Source: Mesaphorura yosii (Eukaryota; Arthropoda; Collembola; Poduromorpha; Tullbergiidae). Taken from it: a stretch of DNA of 40,022 nucleotides. The notes under the pieces were generated by a model. It was not told the DNA's origin. It did not search any database and saw only the letters and a program-made list of their open reading frames with translations. The stretch covers positions 1-40,022 of the forward strand of contig WIXG01000547.1 in the NCBI GenBank assembly GCA_009869945.1, written 5' to 3'. Numbering within the stretch: position 1 is the stretch's first letter; the number at the start of each line of letters is the position of its first letter. The position numbers and the translations under genes were made by a program. Positions 11,127-24,596 of this stretch are shown piece after piece.

Positions 11127-14100
11127 GTAAGATCGCGAATCGAGGCTGCGACGCGCAAAACGCAATCACAAAATGTTACATATGCTCAACGCTTAATCGC
11201 GTCATCGCTTTGCGTTTGCTTGTTGTTTGTTTCCATCTTTGTACCCGTAAATAGCCAAAAAGCAAATAGAGAACTTAGAAGTACGAAGTATGAGTAATGG
11301 CAGGAATTTTATCGCATAACAATTGCATAATATCGATCAATGTTGTGAATGGCGAATGCGAGCGCGATCACGCGGCTGGTGATTGTGATTTGCTGCGGGT
11401 GTGATTCACAATTCTCATTCTCACACGTTTGCTACCGCTTGCATGAATTATGAATAATGACATCTTCGCATTCGCGTACGCGTGTTTTTCTTTTGCTTTG
11501 TGCGCATTCATTTTTCAGATGAATATTGCATATAATGCAATTCGTTCTGGGCATCAGGGACATGATTAATGACTGCACTTCAACAAATCGCAACAACGTG
11601 AGTGGTGATGCGCTGTTCGCGAATGGCGAGTATGTCATCAGGCCAGCCAAATCATCATGGTCACTGTCTTCGTCACCAAGCGTGTTCTGGCGCTGCTAAG
11701 CTGGATTTGAATTCGAGAATCTGCGTTATCAGTATTAGCGTCGCTTGACCTTTGTGCATCTTTCGATCAGAGAATCTTATCAAAATTGCGTATAAGACTG
11801 CAGACTTGCGCAGCGCTACTGAATTCTAATTCTATGGGAAGCAGTTCAAAACCAAAACACATAAACATCGATAAGCGAAAACGAAAGACGAAAGTACGTG
11901 GTCAAATGTTCAGTTACTCTTTCACTTCACGGGACTCTGGGCTCGGGCCTAGTGAATTGTGAATGGACAATGAGCCTTGTCCTCATGGCTTGTGGGTTTG
12001 ACCTGCCATGTCAGGCAGGCAGGCCACCACGGGGCATGTGCATATAAAAGTAAAAGCGTAGCAGACTCCGCACCGCACCAAGTGACCCAGGAATGGTCGT
12101 CAGTCGTCTCATGATCTCTGATACTGATTTTGATCATTTTGATTCCACAACAAAGTACCTCACTCCAAGCTTAGGCTTAGGGACTGTTCCCTCTGCAGCG
12201 CAGCACGATTCAATTCAATACATACACGTACTACGTACGTATTATTAATAAAGTTTATTATCAGGATAAGAAGTCTGCACCTCGTTAAGGTTAGACTTTT
12301 TATTTATCAAGGGCACGCTACGACTCGAGTACAAACTGCCGTGCGCGTTTTGCCAAGAAAATGCTGCATTGCGATTGCTGCAATTCGGAAAACCAAGCCA
12401 CAGAAACATTGTCGTAAACAAAAAACTTCTCTTTACTAAAGTTAACCAAGTTGCACAAGAAGTTTTCTGCAGCAGAAGCCAGACAATGAATGAATCGCGT
12501 AATGATATTCAACTTCAACTTTGCTGCAGACAAACTTTGCGTTTGCAGTCGTAACAAAGTCAACTTGAACGAAATTCAATGCCAACACTTGTGCCTGTGC
12601 GTACGTATACAATAATGCGAGTACGAATGCGAAAAGTCTGTGGGAATTCAACAGCATCATTAAAAACAATTACTCAATCTTTCATTACCATTCTGGCTCT
12701 GGCCTGGTCTGACTGACATGGCATTGCAAATGCAATCTACGCAGCGCGTCGCATTTCTTCATTTGGTGAGGCGAACTTGTAAACAGCCAAAGCCAACAAT
12801 GTAATAATTGCAATTAAAGGGGATCTAAAATCCAAATGCAAACAGCAAACGCAACGCTGCGCTGCAAATCGCAGCGCAATTTTCCATTGTAATGCGACTC
12901 GACTATGTCTGGTTTTGCCTGCACTTTATGTCTGACGCTATCCTACGCGTATAAGGAGATGTGCGAGTTGCGAGCACAAGTTGGAAGGACAGGTGTGCTT
13001 TGTTGTTTTGTTAATTTATTGTAATTCATGGTCGTCTCATTAGAATATAATGCGATACATTGTAGTAATGCTGCAGAGCTGCGTTTGCGTTGCGTTGCAA
13101 TGCATTTTTGCACTTGGCACTGGCACAGTACATAAAAACGTTTAGCCTGAACACCTCGCGAGGCAAAAAACGAGGCAGCCAAAGCCACGTTGAAGAAACC
13201 AACGTTTTGCGCTTCTGCGCAGCGCAGCGTCTCGCAAGACATCAAGACTGACGATGACGATTCTTTATTATAATCGCCAATTGCATTGGCATTGCATTCC
13301 GTTCTACGAATGAAATATCAATGGACAAATGACACGACTGTGCAAGAGCCATGAGAAATAAATTCAAGGAAATTGAAACTGAAAGTACGCAGTTATTCAT
13401 TATCTTTTACTGCCACTGCTGCCACTACCGCGTAGAGTAATTGGTAATTGATAAAGACCAGACAGATCTCGTTTGCATTTTTCACAGCGACCGACCGCGG
13501 TGCATCTCTGCGTTCACGCTTACGAATTCTGTGTACTACAAAACAAAGGTTTTCGCCGTTTTGCTGCAACGAGCATTTTATTCCGATTCAAAACCAGATT
13601 TGCCAAGTTTGTTAAAGAAGGAATTGTCCTTTTACTCCTTTTCTTGGGACGAAACAACGCCACGCCACGCACGATGAGGATGAAGATTAGGGTGATGAAC
13701 ATGGTCGATTAAGATGGCACTGATCTTGCATCGATAAATTCTTGTGTTGCAAACAAGTTGCCTTGTGCAATAAAATCCGTCCGCACTCATGGGCGCGTTC
13801 ATGTGTTGGCGTTGGAAGTTATGGCATGGCTCTGACTGGCTAGACACGGGTCGAGAAGACGATGACGACGAGATGCGAACAAAATCCGCTTTAAACGATC
13901 GGGATTGGGCAAGCGTACGTCTGGCGACTTTCGCATTAGCGCTTGCCAATTGAATTCATGCCATCCGATGCGAGTTGTGAGTCTGCTGCGGCGGTTGTTA
14001 TTTGCTATTTGCTGCAATTGAGGAGACAAAAATATGCAAACTGTATAAAAGCAAACACGCAAGATAAACGCTGCTGCTCAAATGTCCGACCCCACGTTCA

Positions 14101-17100
14101 CATAATTCACATTCTTAATCCTTATCTGTCGCGCACCCGACCGACCCGACAGACCAGACTAGACGCGACTTGCGACTATCTTGCAACAGTGGCTTGGGTT
14201 GGTTTGCTTTTGGTCTGGTCTGCAGTCTGAAATCTGCAAACTGCGTACACGACACATGCGAATGCAAGTCATATAACAAGTTGATTGGTTAACAAGCGTC
14301 CGCCTGGTTCAAGAAGTCATTTACTTTTTTGCCACTTCAAGCGTCGACCTCAAGACTCTCAATGTCAAATATGCGCGGCGTGGTGCGTCCAGTTTTCCCT
14401 TTCGCATCTCGCATGATTTCGCATTTCGCATTTCGCGTCTTGCATCATAATTAAGTTCCAGTTCCATATACTGGACCCTGCTGGACAAGGACAATCTTAA
14501 TTCTCGCTGAACGCGATAGACAATCTAGAAAAGCCATGGTCAATTACACGTGAATCAACGAATTGAGGGGACTCGTGTATTTTTGCCTGAGCCACGCCAC
14601 GCGTCGTCGCTTCAAGTTAAAAGCACGCACTCGCGTCGGATGACATTGCTGAATCAACAAATTCCTCTTGCGTAATTTATGACCGTGCCGTGCGATAAAA
14701 TGCATGCAAATATAGTCATGTGTAAGATGATCTCTTCTGTAGCGCCGTAAGCCAAGTCCAAATCCTCCTCAGCCGCTGCTGCAAGCGAAGAAGAAAACAA
14801 TCTGCGACTGTGTGCCAATTTAAACTGCAATAACTTATGATCCATGGAGCGCGAGCGGGCTCTTGCTATTATGTATGCAAGGTTTACAAAAATAACACGG
14901 TCGCGGTGCCGCCGCCGCGCCAATGAGTAAGCCTCCTGAAATTCTTTCTCGATTTGAATGTAATTTTTTGCAATCGCGACGACGACGAAGAGGAATCGCC
15001 TCATTTGTGTCACGAGATGAGATACATAAATACAGACGCACACTTATACTTGGCTTGAGCTTGGCTTTTTGATTACGATAAGCCTTGCTGGAGTGGTGAG
15101 GTACATTTTTGAGACGAGATGCGTGTGTGATTTCGCAATTCCTCTTTCTTTCTTGTCTTGTTTTTGAAGGATACTCGTCCACGTACGCCAAAGCCAAAGC
15201 CAAAAGGGCTTACGGCATACGTACATAAACAAACTTCAGTTTAACATTGCAACATTTTGGCTGCCTGCTGCCGCTGCACTTGGTCGACATCGTTTTGAGA
15301 AAAACAACATTTCATAAGTCGCAGCAGTCGCTTGCATTGATCGCAAACCCACTACGCGAACGTATTGCGTATCAAGTTTTCGCGACTCTTCTTCTCTGCT
15401 CTGGGATGCGGCCGTGGTTCGGCTGTCGGGCCAACTCGGTCCGGCTTTTGCTTTTTAGAGGGAAGGCCAGCAAAATGTATGGCATGCCACGGCTGTGTCT
15501 AAGCACGTTACATTCGCTGTTCGCGTTTTTGCAATGGGTCCGTGGTTGAATCTTTCCATTTCATGTTCACAAAGCGCAGGCAGGCCGAAGCAAATAAGTT
15601 CGTTCACACTTTGCAATGCACTGGCAGGGTTAAGCGAATCTTGTTTTGTTCAAACACGGCCGGAGTCTAGTCGCTAGTCTCGAGGTAACATGTTTCTGTT
15701 CCCTGCCGTGCAGCAGTTTCTAGTAGCCTTCATTTTCATGGCTGTCTTGTTCGAGGCTCGTATTCGCACTCGCATTCGCAAGTTGTAGTCCTTTTACGTA
15801 CGTACACACGAAATGCTGAAATGCACTGCGGGCAGGCAGGCGGAGGAGCCAAAGCCAAAAGCGCACGGCACGGCACATTTACGCATTGTTCATTCTGATA
15901 TTTTTTGGTACGTACGTCTTCGTTCGTACGCGCTGTGTGCTCGCTCGCTGTTTTATGCGATATTATTATGATTCTGCACTGCATTCTGCATCATCATCAT
16001 TTCGATTCACTTCACATGTACATACAAAGTATAGTGCATATAGCATAAGCGTCAGCGTGGCGTGGCGAAAATACCTCAACCCTTTCGCCTTTCCTCTGCT
16101 GGCTTGAGTGCAGCTCCAATCTCCTCCACTCCAACCCACCCAAATCCCAATTTCGTGTCTATCTATGTACCCATGCCAATGCCGATACTGCCACTGACTG
16201 ACTTTGGATGGATCAATTCAGCATAACGCGTAACGCGTCTTCTTCTCCTTTGCTTTATGCCCTGTGCCACTGCAGCACACTGAAAAACAGCCCAATACCA
16301 AAACCCACCAGGTGCAGCAGGCTGGCAGGTGGTGGGGTGGGCAGACTCTTTAGTCAAATTGTTTTGGCGAAAAAATTGCATCGACGCATAACGCTACTGC
16401 TCTGCCCTTCTATTGTGTAACGCAGTACAAAGAAAATGACTGCAAAAGAAAGCAAAAGGTAGTGCGTTTTCATTGCCGTTGCTGCTGTTGCACAGGGCCG
16501 AGCTGAATTGGAATTAGTGTGTTCGTATTTACATTTACATTTTAGTTGTTGCACTCGAACTGAGTTTGGTAGCTTGGTTCCATTGCATATGCGTTTACGT
16601 TCACGCTGCTGCGATCAGTTCTCTTGCACATGTGCTGCTGCCACCACTGCTTAATGCTGGTACGAGTACAATGTAGCATGGTACCATCCTATCCACAATC
16701 CACCGCCACCACCACCACCACGCTGCTACGTTGCTGGTAGCGCTCGCATTCGCATGGCATTCGCGTAACTTTTACTACGCAGTTAACTTATTTTTTACCG
16801 CCTGAATAAGCAAGCGTAGAGAGGCTCTCGGCTCGCGCATCGCGCATTTATTATTGCATTTTGCAGCAGCAGAGCGCAACGCAGGAGCATCGGAATAAGT
16901 TTGCAATAACAACAACTCGAGCACTCGGTTCTTCAGTTCATCATCGAATCTGTTTTTCACACACGTTTCTTTTTATAGCGAATGCGCGAGTCGCGAGTAC
17001 ACCAACACAATAAACACGGAGCAAAATGTGTGTGTACGAGCCTCAGTTTCAAGTTTATTCATTCCCTCGCGTTTCAGTCATTCACGCTTCTAGAGTGCTT

Positions 17101-20100
17101 GGTGCATGAGTGCATGCGACTCGTACTTTTAATTGCCATCGCCAAGTTATTGCTGCTGTTGTGATTCCGCCAGTGCTAATTTAATTAGTTTTGCACATTC
17201 TTGGTTGCGAAAACGAGTGAATCGCGGCGTATGTACTCGCACAATGCAATCATTGCGTTTGGTAGCGAAAGCGATCTGACATTGATCTTGACTTGTGTTG
17301 TGTATGTCGACAGATTCTGGAATCGGAATTCTGCAACCTCACTCCGCTCGGAGCATTTTGGCCGGTGATCAGTTAATTTGTGACGACCGAATTCGCCGAA
17401 TTGGAAATCTTTCACCGCATGTGATACGAAATCTCGATATCGTGACGCGTGAATAGAATTCAGTAAGTGCAACAATAACAATCGTACTGACGCTCGAGTG
17501 TCGTCGAGCTGAATTTTGGATCAAATCGAAAGTCGAAGCGCAAGCAATCAAGAACGGATTCCATGAAGCAGATTTCGTTGAGAAGATCGCCGATTCACAT
17601 TCTGACCCGTAATGGATTGCACCTAACTGACCCACACTTCAGCAGGTCGCATGCGTCCCCGATTCGACGATTCTAATTCCAATTGTGCTACGCGAATTGC
17701 GAATTGTTGAAATTGTAAATTGGTTCTACTCCTTGTGATTAGCTTACAAAAAGGTAAGACAAGACTTCTCAAAATGACAGCAATGAACTCTCTGCGAGCT
17801 AGAATTCTAGAATTGTCCGTCAGTATGACAGTTTTTGATTGCAATCGCAATGGCCCGAGAAAGACACGTGCCAAACAGCATACTTGTCGTCTTAATGCGC
17901 AATAAACGCTAAGAATAGCCTCATTAAATCGATCGATTGGTGCTGACTGACGCTTGATTACTTCGAGTAGTGACTTCGTTGCATCCTGCTCACTGCTCGG
18001 TCTGGTTCATTTCCTGTCTCATGATGCAATACTACCGTTGCACAATAGAATTCATTTCTTTTCTGCGCTGTGCATTGTATTGAGTAATATGTAAACGCAA
18101 TGTAAATTTGAAATGGGAAAGAGAAGTTATTTTTCAAGAGAAAGTTCTCAGCACACGGAGAATTTGCGCAGAAATCTCAAGGATTGCATCTTTTGATCCT
18201 GAATTCAACAACAAAACTCACTATAAACAATCACGTGGAGAAAGTCAAAGCTCAAACTTTCTACCTGCAGCATTGTATTCTAATTATTGACTGCATTGAC
18301 ACAGTTTCTTTTTTGTTTACCCTTACCGTCCTGTCTGTCTCGAGTATTCGACAGTCCAGGCAATCGGCGACATAATTCTCGAAATTATCCATATTTCATT
18401 TTAATTACAGGGTTCTCATTCGATAATAGTATGCTTTTGAGATAGTTTGCATGATACGCAGGGATTATTGTGCTTGGTGCATTAGCATTGGCATTCGATG
18501 TACGTCATTCGTCATTCAAATTTCAAATCGGTCCCAACTTTTGTTCATTTCGAATTATTGTACTTTTTGGTGAAACAACCCAATTCGATTTGCATATTAA
18601 TGCAAATTGTGGAATAGTGTCTCACCGTGTCTGTTTATTGAAGAAATGGACGGAATCGATAATTTATTTCACAGTTGGACTCTCAAATCTATTTTCTTAG
18701 TTAACTATGGTGCTGAATTTTAAATATTCACTAGGAACGGCTTAGGTTGGCCATTGTAACTTTCACTAAGACACTACTGCATCAATATTGCACTGTAGTT
18801 TTCAAATTTAACCTTGCCTGATGTATAAATTGGAACTGGTCCCATTAAGGTCAATATTTGTGGTTGCTTGAATTGTCGATTGATTGTGAAATAAAACATA
18901 AATAAATTGCAGGTTGTTCTAAAAAGTCCAATGGAAAAGCAAAAGCAAGCAACAATTTCGGCCATATTTTGAATTCTGACTTTCCCGTGGTTAGTTAGGT
19001 AGCAAACAAGCCCACTTCATGACGGCATTGGTCCAAGGCTGACTGGCGTTAGGAAATAAGCGGAATCAGCAGCCAGGCAATCCATAGCTGAAACTTGATA
19101 TTAACCAAAACAAGCGTCGTTCGCCAGCGAATCAACAAGTGACATTAATTGTGCGTGTGTTTATGTGTTGGTTCCACTTACAAATAAATATATGAAATTC
19201 TACAAATCACACTCCATCTGCGTACCTTAAATCCCGCTATCGGCCATCCATTACATGATTAAATAGTAATACATATTTGAAAGCAGGCAAGAGGCCGTAC
19301 TTTTCCTATGTGTTTTGTTTTCCCGGATCGGGTAAACAAGCCGCGTCCGGAGAAATGCGTAGCACAGCGAAAGTTCAAACGTTAAAGGTTGTCGCAACGC
19401 AAATACAGCGGCAGTGTGGTATTCGCATTTTCATTCGCATGAGCGTTGAATGAGGTGAAAGTAGGTGGTGAAAGATACGCCACGCCGATCATACGTGGGC
19501 CGATGAATTGTAAACAAATGCGACGGCACGGTGCTGAGCGCTGCGCTGGCGGTTGGTGCCGGTTTCAAGTGACCATCACAAGCTACGTGTTTTCACTGCG
19601 TGTTTCCAGGCTGTAATTACGAGTGTGAATCATAAATTACTCAAACGATTTCCTTCCTGGAAGCAGTGCAAAAGTAAACTTTTACTAGTGCGTAATACAA
19701 AAGTATGAAAGAGTAAAATTTTGTAAAATCATTGCATCAAATGCTCAATTTTTCCTTTTAAAACTGCGAAGTAATTTGATATTGGAATCTTTCAATGAAT
19801 GAATGAATGATTCCTTATTTTGCGCTTTTTACCTTCGTGGCAGGTGAAATGCAATGGAAAAAGTAAAAAGAATGATGACCCGAGCTTGTCAAAAACATCT
19901 GTAATAGAAATGGATGACGGTCATAATAAGGCTGCGTAGGAGCCATTGTGCTAAGAATAATTCCTGCAAATGTTGACATTCCATAAGTTCCAATCTCAGG
20001 GATGAAAACACCGAGACCTTATTAATAACTGTAGACTTAGGATGTTATTGTCTTCTGTACGTAATTAATCTTACGCAAACACAATAACAATATTGTATTT

Positions 20101-20113
20101 TCTTGTTTTGCAG
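11127..20113 (+). other. Inferred large 5' intron of the BTB-zinc-finger gene
   Basis: The stretch runs from donor GTAAGA (11127) to acceptor TTGTTTTGCAG (ending 20113), just before the leader and first coding exon. I find no nested coding gene, tRNA or other RNA gene. The first half resembles the upstream flank, with many repeated CGCATT/TTCGC words (14401-14439, 15763-15780, 16741-16766, 19421-19440), a CCA run at about 16702-16721 and repeated TACGTACGT words (about 12230, 15797, 15909). A further donor-like AAAAAG|GTAAGA near 17750 could belong to an alternative first exon, but no promoter could be tied to it. First introns of developmental regulators often hold enhancers; that is general knowledge, not shown here. 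Confidence 0.4.
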
Positions 20114-20167
20114 ATACCTGACAAACTCATTGCTAAATTGTTTCCAAAAGCGTGCTAATTTGTGAAG

Positions 20168-23100
20168 ATGACGTCAAGACACCAGTTCCACCTCCGCTGG
20201 AGCAATTACGGGCAGAACCTGGCGACGTCTTTCCTGAGGCTCTTTGAGACGGAGAGCCTCTCCGATGTCACCCTTTTCTGCGAAGGTAAGTGACCACGAC
20301 CAGACGGCTGAGAATGCAGAGATGCCCAACAAACACAGCACGGTAGTTAATTCAATTCATGCTTTCTCCATAGGTGAAAGTTATCGAGCACACCGGGTTG
20401 TGCTGGCGGCCAGTAGTGTTCATTTTCAAGAATTATTTGAACAGTGTTCAACAGCACAAGTAAGTAATTTTTTACATGGACTTCCGGTGAAAATAGATTT
20501 CAACAAACATTTTAATTGGCATGGGAACGGTTAAGTTAACAATATTGACTTGTGAACACGAGAAGCAGAAGTGAAAGATTTAAATCACTGCTTATCAATT
20601 CCCGGAGCAAACACAATCTGTTTGATGCGTTTGGGGTCCAAATGTTGTTTTCCGTAGTATTTGTAAATTCCATCCTTGTTGTGGTTCTCTGTGCAAGAAA
20701 CTTCAACACACTCCATATGATGATTTTCTGAACCCAAATCGTGAGCTTGTTGCAAAACGTCTCGGATAATTTATTTCCGATAAAATCTTCAATTTTTTTT
20801 ATTGACTAGGAGCCATTGAGCTTCCTCCGTACTATCAACTCTTGAGCTTCGAAACCCACCAGTCATTTGAACAAAGAGTAGCACTTTAGTTTAATTATAT
20901 TCTAGTACTTATTCAGATGGGTTAGGTTCCCTGAACCAGAATGCGTTATGCAGTAGGACGCATCTGGCAAAACTTAGAACATTTTTCTGTCTGGTCCTGG
21001 TTCAGGGAACCCAACCGTTCAGATGTACCTTCACTAACTTACCTGCCAGAATACCTCTTCTACCATTTCCTCTTGACTGTCATGTTCACGATGCAAATTC
21101 TCAAACGCCACCATATCATCTCCCTCACACCTAACTAAGTTAAACTAACTTCGAAGATAAAAATTCTTCCACTCTCATGTTTGAATTTGATTTCTCATTC
21201 TTACAGAATCTTGTGGTCATTATGGATGGTACAAGTGCTGCAAATCTCAGAGCTTTGCTCGAATTCATGTACAAAGGTGGGTAACAGTTGTAACTTTGTA
21301 ACTAAGAATATTGTTTTTATATTGAATCTTTTTTATATCTTTCATGTACAAAGGCGAAGTTTATATCGATGATGCCAACCTTAATACGTTCTTACAAACT
21401 GCTAAGCGACTTCAGGTGAAAGGGTTGTCCCTTTCCCAGAACGACCTGCAAAATATATCACGAGACGGTGGGGACGAAAGGCCAGACCCCAAACTCCCGA
21501 TCTTCACCTCTGGCGGACCGGCTCAGGACACCATTTTAGCCCAGGCCCTGGGTCCAATGCTCGTGTCCACGCCACAACTGCAGCAGACTCCGCCTAACAA
21601 TAAACCGCTTAATTCTGTCCAGCAGTCATCACCTCCTAACTCATTCTCTTCTCCTTCGCCATCAAGAACGTCTCCAAACATGCATGGTGTATCAGGTACT
21701 TGTAATTTTCTAGTTGATCAAACTGGCAATCGAAATCTTTTGTTCGCGAACTGATTTTTCAAATTAAATTGCGCAGGGCTTTATCCGGAGGACAAACGAA
21801 AGAAGATGAGATTGCCTTCCCCAAGGCATACGAGTCCGAACGGACAAATGTCGGAGATGGACTACAGTCCTCACCATCCTCCACCAAGGACTTCTGCTCC
21901 ACCGCCGTCGCCGTCGATGAACGCACGGCTGCTTGGAATGGACATTGATCATCGAGACAGGTAATTTCAACATGACGAGCGGAAAATCTTAAAAGATCTT
22001 GACACTTTCAACCTTTTCACTTTAGCGGAAGACCGCCAGGGTTACCAGCTGGGTTCCCTCCGTTCGGACCTTACAACCCTCCACATCCTCCCGGACCTTT
22101 GACACCACAGCATTCACAACAACAAGTAGTTATCACAGAGAATCCAAACATACGAAAAATCAGAAGTATAAGCTCTGAAAACGTTATGCCCGAAGGTAAG
22201 AATTAATTGAGTTAAAGAGTCAAGCTTCACCGAAATTCGGATAGGCAGAATAAGAGTTACATAAATCGCAATTTTTCGCAGATCTCAGCATTAAGCTCGA
22301 AGTTGGGCGTGAAGAAGAAGTGTCCGGAGTGGTGATGAGTGGAAAACAACGCTCTTTTTCAATGGGTAGGTTTTCAATTATAGCAACTAGCAATCATACT
22401 TCCTCTTTTGGGGCATTTATGACAATTTTTTTGTCTGAATCGCTCTTTCAGATCTGTCTCCGTCCGAACCATTATTTGGTGGCTTAGGAGGATCTGGACC
22501 ATCCAACTCATGGTCACTTCCGTCGCCGTCGTCTCTTTCCGGCCAGCAGTCCCAACATCATCCTCAATCAAGTCCTACAAATGCTCAATCGACGGCAGAT
22601 GGTAACGAAAGTAAAGAAACCTTCGCTTTTAATGTTTCTGCAGGGAGGTTAACTCTTTTTTGCTTGTTTGCAGGAAAAAAGCTAAAATGTCCATTCTGTG
22701 AACGTTTATACGGGTATGAAACAAATTTAAGAGCACACATTCGACAACGTCATCAAGGAATTCGGTAAGTTTTGCACATATCCCTGTAAAAAGTTCAGGT
22801 ATAAACTAAGCCCTGCTGTGACTGGAAATGATACTAAAATGGAAATTGTAAATCCTTGCAGGGTTCCTTGTCCATTCTGTTCGAGGACATTTACAAGAAA
22901 CAACACAGTGCGGCGGCACGTTGCCCGAGAACATCGAGCACTATTGGGAGGAGTTCGATTCCACCCGCAGCTGGGTGGCGACGGAGGTGGACCTCCGCCC
23001 TTCGGGAGTCCTCCCACATGCTCAGCAACAAGTAGCCCCAGTCAGGGCAGCCCGAGCACATCAACCAGTGCGTCATCATCCAGCGGAACCAACGTTGGCT

Positions 23101-23312
23101 TAGGCGGTATTGGGAACACGAGTGGCGGAAGCATGGTGAGCGGAGGCGGAGGGCCCATGGGAGCGCCTCATGGCTTGGGCATGGGAGGGCCATCCCCAGG
23201 CGGCCCAGGAAGCATGTTGTCATCACAGACCCCTCCACTTGGGAGCGGTAATAGGCCGCCCACTGGAGGCAGCACTGGCAGTGGCGGGGGAAGTGGGAAG
23301 TCGATGGAATGA
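20168..23312 (+). CDS. chinmo: BTB/POZ-C2H2 zinc-finger transcription factor, chinmo-like
   Basis: Ten coding exons: 20168-20285, 20374-20459, 21207-21276, 21354-21695, 21777-21960, 22026-22195, 22282-22365, 22452-22601, 22674-22764, 22862-23312; 581 aa, all joins GT..AG and in frame. Residues about 6-118 are a BTB dimerisation domain of the insect TTK class (FHLRWSNYGQNLATSF near the start, LLEFMYKGEV, LQVKGLS at its end). A proline/serine/glutamine-rich linker follows, with a lysine-rich KRKKMR stretch and a sumoylation-type site IKLE at 327-330. Two fingers of C-x2-C-x12-H-x4-H type lie at C407-H428 and C435-H456, then a Gly/Ser-rich tail. Family proteins bind DNA as nuclear dimers. BTB wording (LLEFMYKGEV, N-L-A spacing) and the GYETNLRAHIRQRHQGIR finger match my memory of chinmo best, a temporal regulator of neural and germline identity. 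Another TTK-class paralogue is the alternative. The start is the first ATG after an ATG-free leader exon. Confidence 0.8.
20460..21206 (+). other. 747-nt intron inside the BTB domain, hosting a mini-element
   Basis: The donor CAA|GTAAGT and acceptor TCTTACAG give a phase-0 junction between ...STAQ and NLVVIMDG. All other introns within the coding region of this gene are 65-97 nt. The extra length is partly explained by the palindromic insert at 20920-21017. No exon-like frame with splice sites was seen inside. Confidence 0.8.
20920..21017. mobile_element. 98-bp palindromic mini-transposon with 8-bp target duplication
   Basis: The inverted ends are 20920-20939 and 20997-21016 (20 bp, one mismatch), with a perfect 15-bp core GGTTCCCTGAACCAG at 20925-20939 and its complement at 20997-21011. 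The insert is flanked by the direct repeat TTCAGATG (20912-20919 and 21018-21025). Inverted ends plus an 8-bp duplication are what a non-autonomous DNA element leaves behind. The right end carries one extra base before the duplication, so the exact border is uncertain. It is too short to encode anything. It sits in the BTB-domain intron of the chinmo-like gene. Confidence 0.6.
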
Positions 23313-24096
23313 CATTTAGCAATGCTTCATACCAAGTGGGCCTCATTTATTCATGCTAAGAACCACTACAAGTACAATCATTTGGGCTGAGCATGTCATT
23401 CACGGTTAGAAATGCTATTACGGGCAACCAATACGGGTGAACTTCGAAATCTTACGGCATCTTGGGAAATCAACGACAGAGTTCATCTCAGTTCCACTCT
23501 CGACGTAAGATGATTAGTCAAGAAACTCACATTTAATTCCATGTCATACTATTTAAGTTAAAGATCATACTCTCATAGTTACTATATTTTCATCAAAGGC
23601 CAAGTATTGGAGTTATTACCATTTAGCGGTAGTTTGAAATGTTGTTCATTCACAATTAATGACTAATCTTAAAAGGTCCAACAAACCTCAATACTTGTAC
23701 AAGTGTAGTCCTTCACAAAGTAGAAGAGATACGTCAAGTAGTACAAAGCGTTAAAAACGAGAGTAATTAGCCAGTTGAAGTTAGCGTAGAAGAGAATTTG
23801 GGCAGTAATCTTAGCATTTAGAGTACAAGTAGCTGGCTCCAATATCATCATCCCAGAGATACGTAACAAAATATCTTGGATAGCTCAACATGTGTTCATT
23901 TTTATACAGTCCACTTTTGAATGTGTACAGAACAAATTAATACGAAGGAATCCGCGATATCACACACGTTTTCTACAATTTAAAGTGTTAAGGTACGAAC
24001 GAAGAAAGCCTCATACCTTCCAACAATGCAACTATTTTTATTTTCGATATACCTCATGCGAATTTCAATGACTTGAACTTATCAGTTAATTGTCCA

Positions 24097-24103
24097 CTAC
24101 CTC
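24097..24103 (+). promoter_or_regulatory. let-7 seed match (7mer-m8)
   Basis: CTACCTC complements let-7 nucleotides 2-8. The next base is C, not A, so it is a 7mer. It lies 785 nt after the stop codon of the chinmo-like gene. Confidence 0.4.
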
Positions 24104-24596
24104 CGATTTCATACGTCAGTTCGCCACAGATTTTGTACTTGCGAAATGCGAATTCCATAACCGTAGCCTTAGAATAACGAAGCCATTAATCCACAGCCAC
24201 TTGAATCCCGAATGATGGTGCAAAACTCAAATAGAAATTCAGTCAGACGCATTTTAATACGAATCGGCCAAATTAGTGTCAGTTTATTCAACATTCAACT
24301 CGATTGCATTTAATGTAAAATCGCTTGTCAAAACTCAATTCAGTACCGAAGCAGCAAAGCAACGCTTAATTGCCAGTCTTTTAACTAAGAATTACGAATG
24401 GGCTTTAACAAAGTACGGCAGTACGGCCAAGGCAAACAAGAATCCCTTTGAACTATGCACCCGAAACCATTTTTACTCGCAATCTCTTTTCAGGATATTT
24501 TTACAGAATAGAGCTTTAAGAAAGTCGCAATTCGCAGGCAAACTACAACTACTACAATAATACAATACAAGATATTAGAAACCAGAAGCAACAATT

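Noticed and set aside
22891..23346. 151-codon minus-strand frame over the last BTB-zinc-finger exon
   Set aside because: Antisense shadow of the Gly/Ser-rich tail codons.
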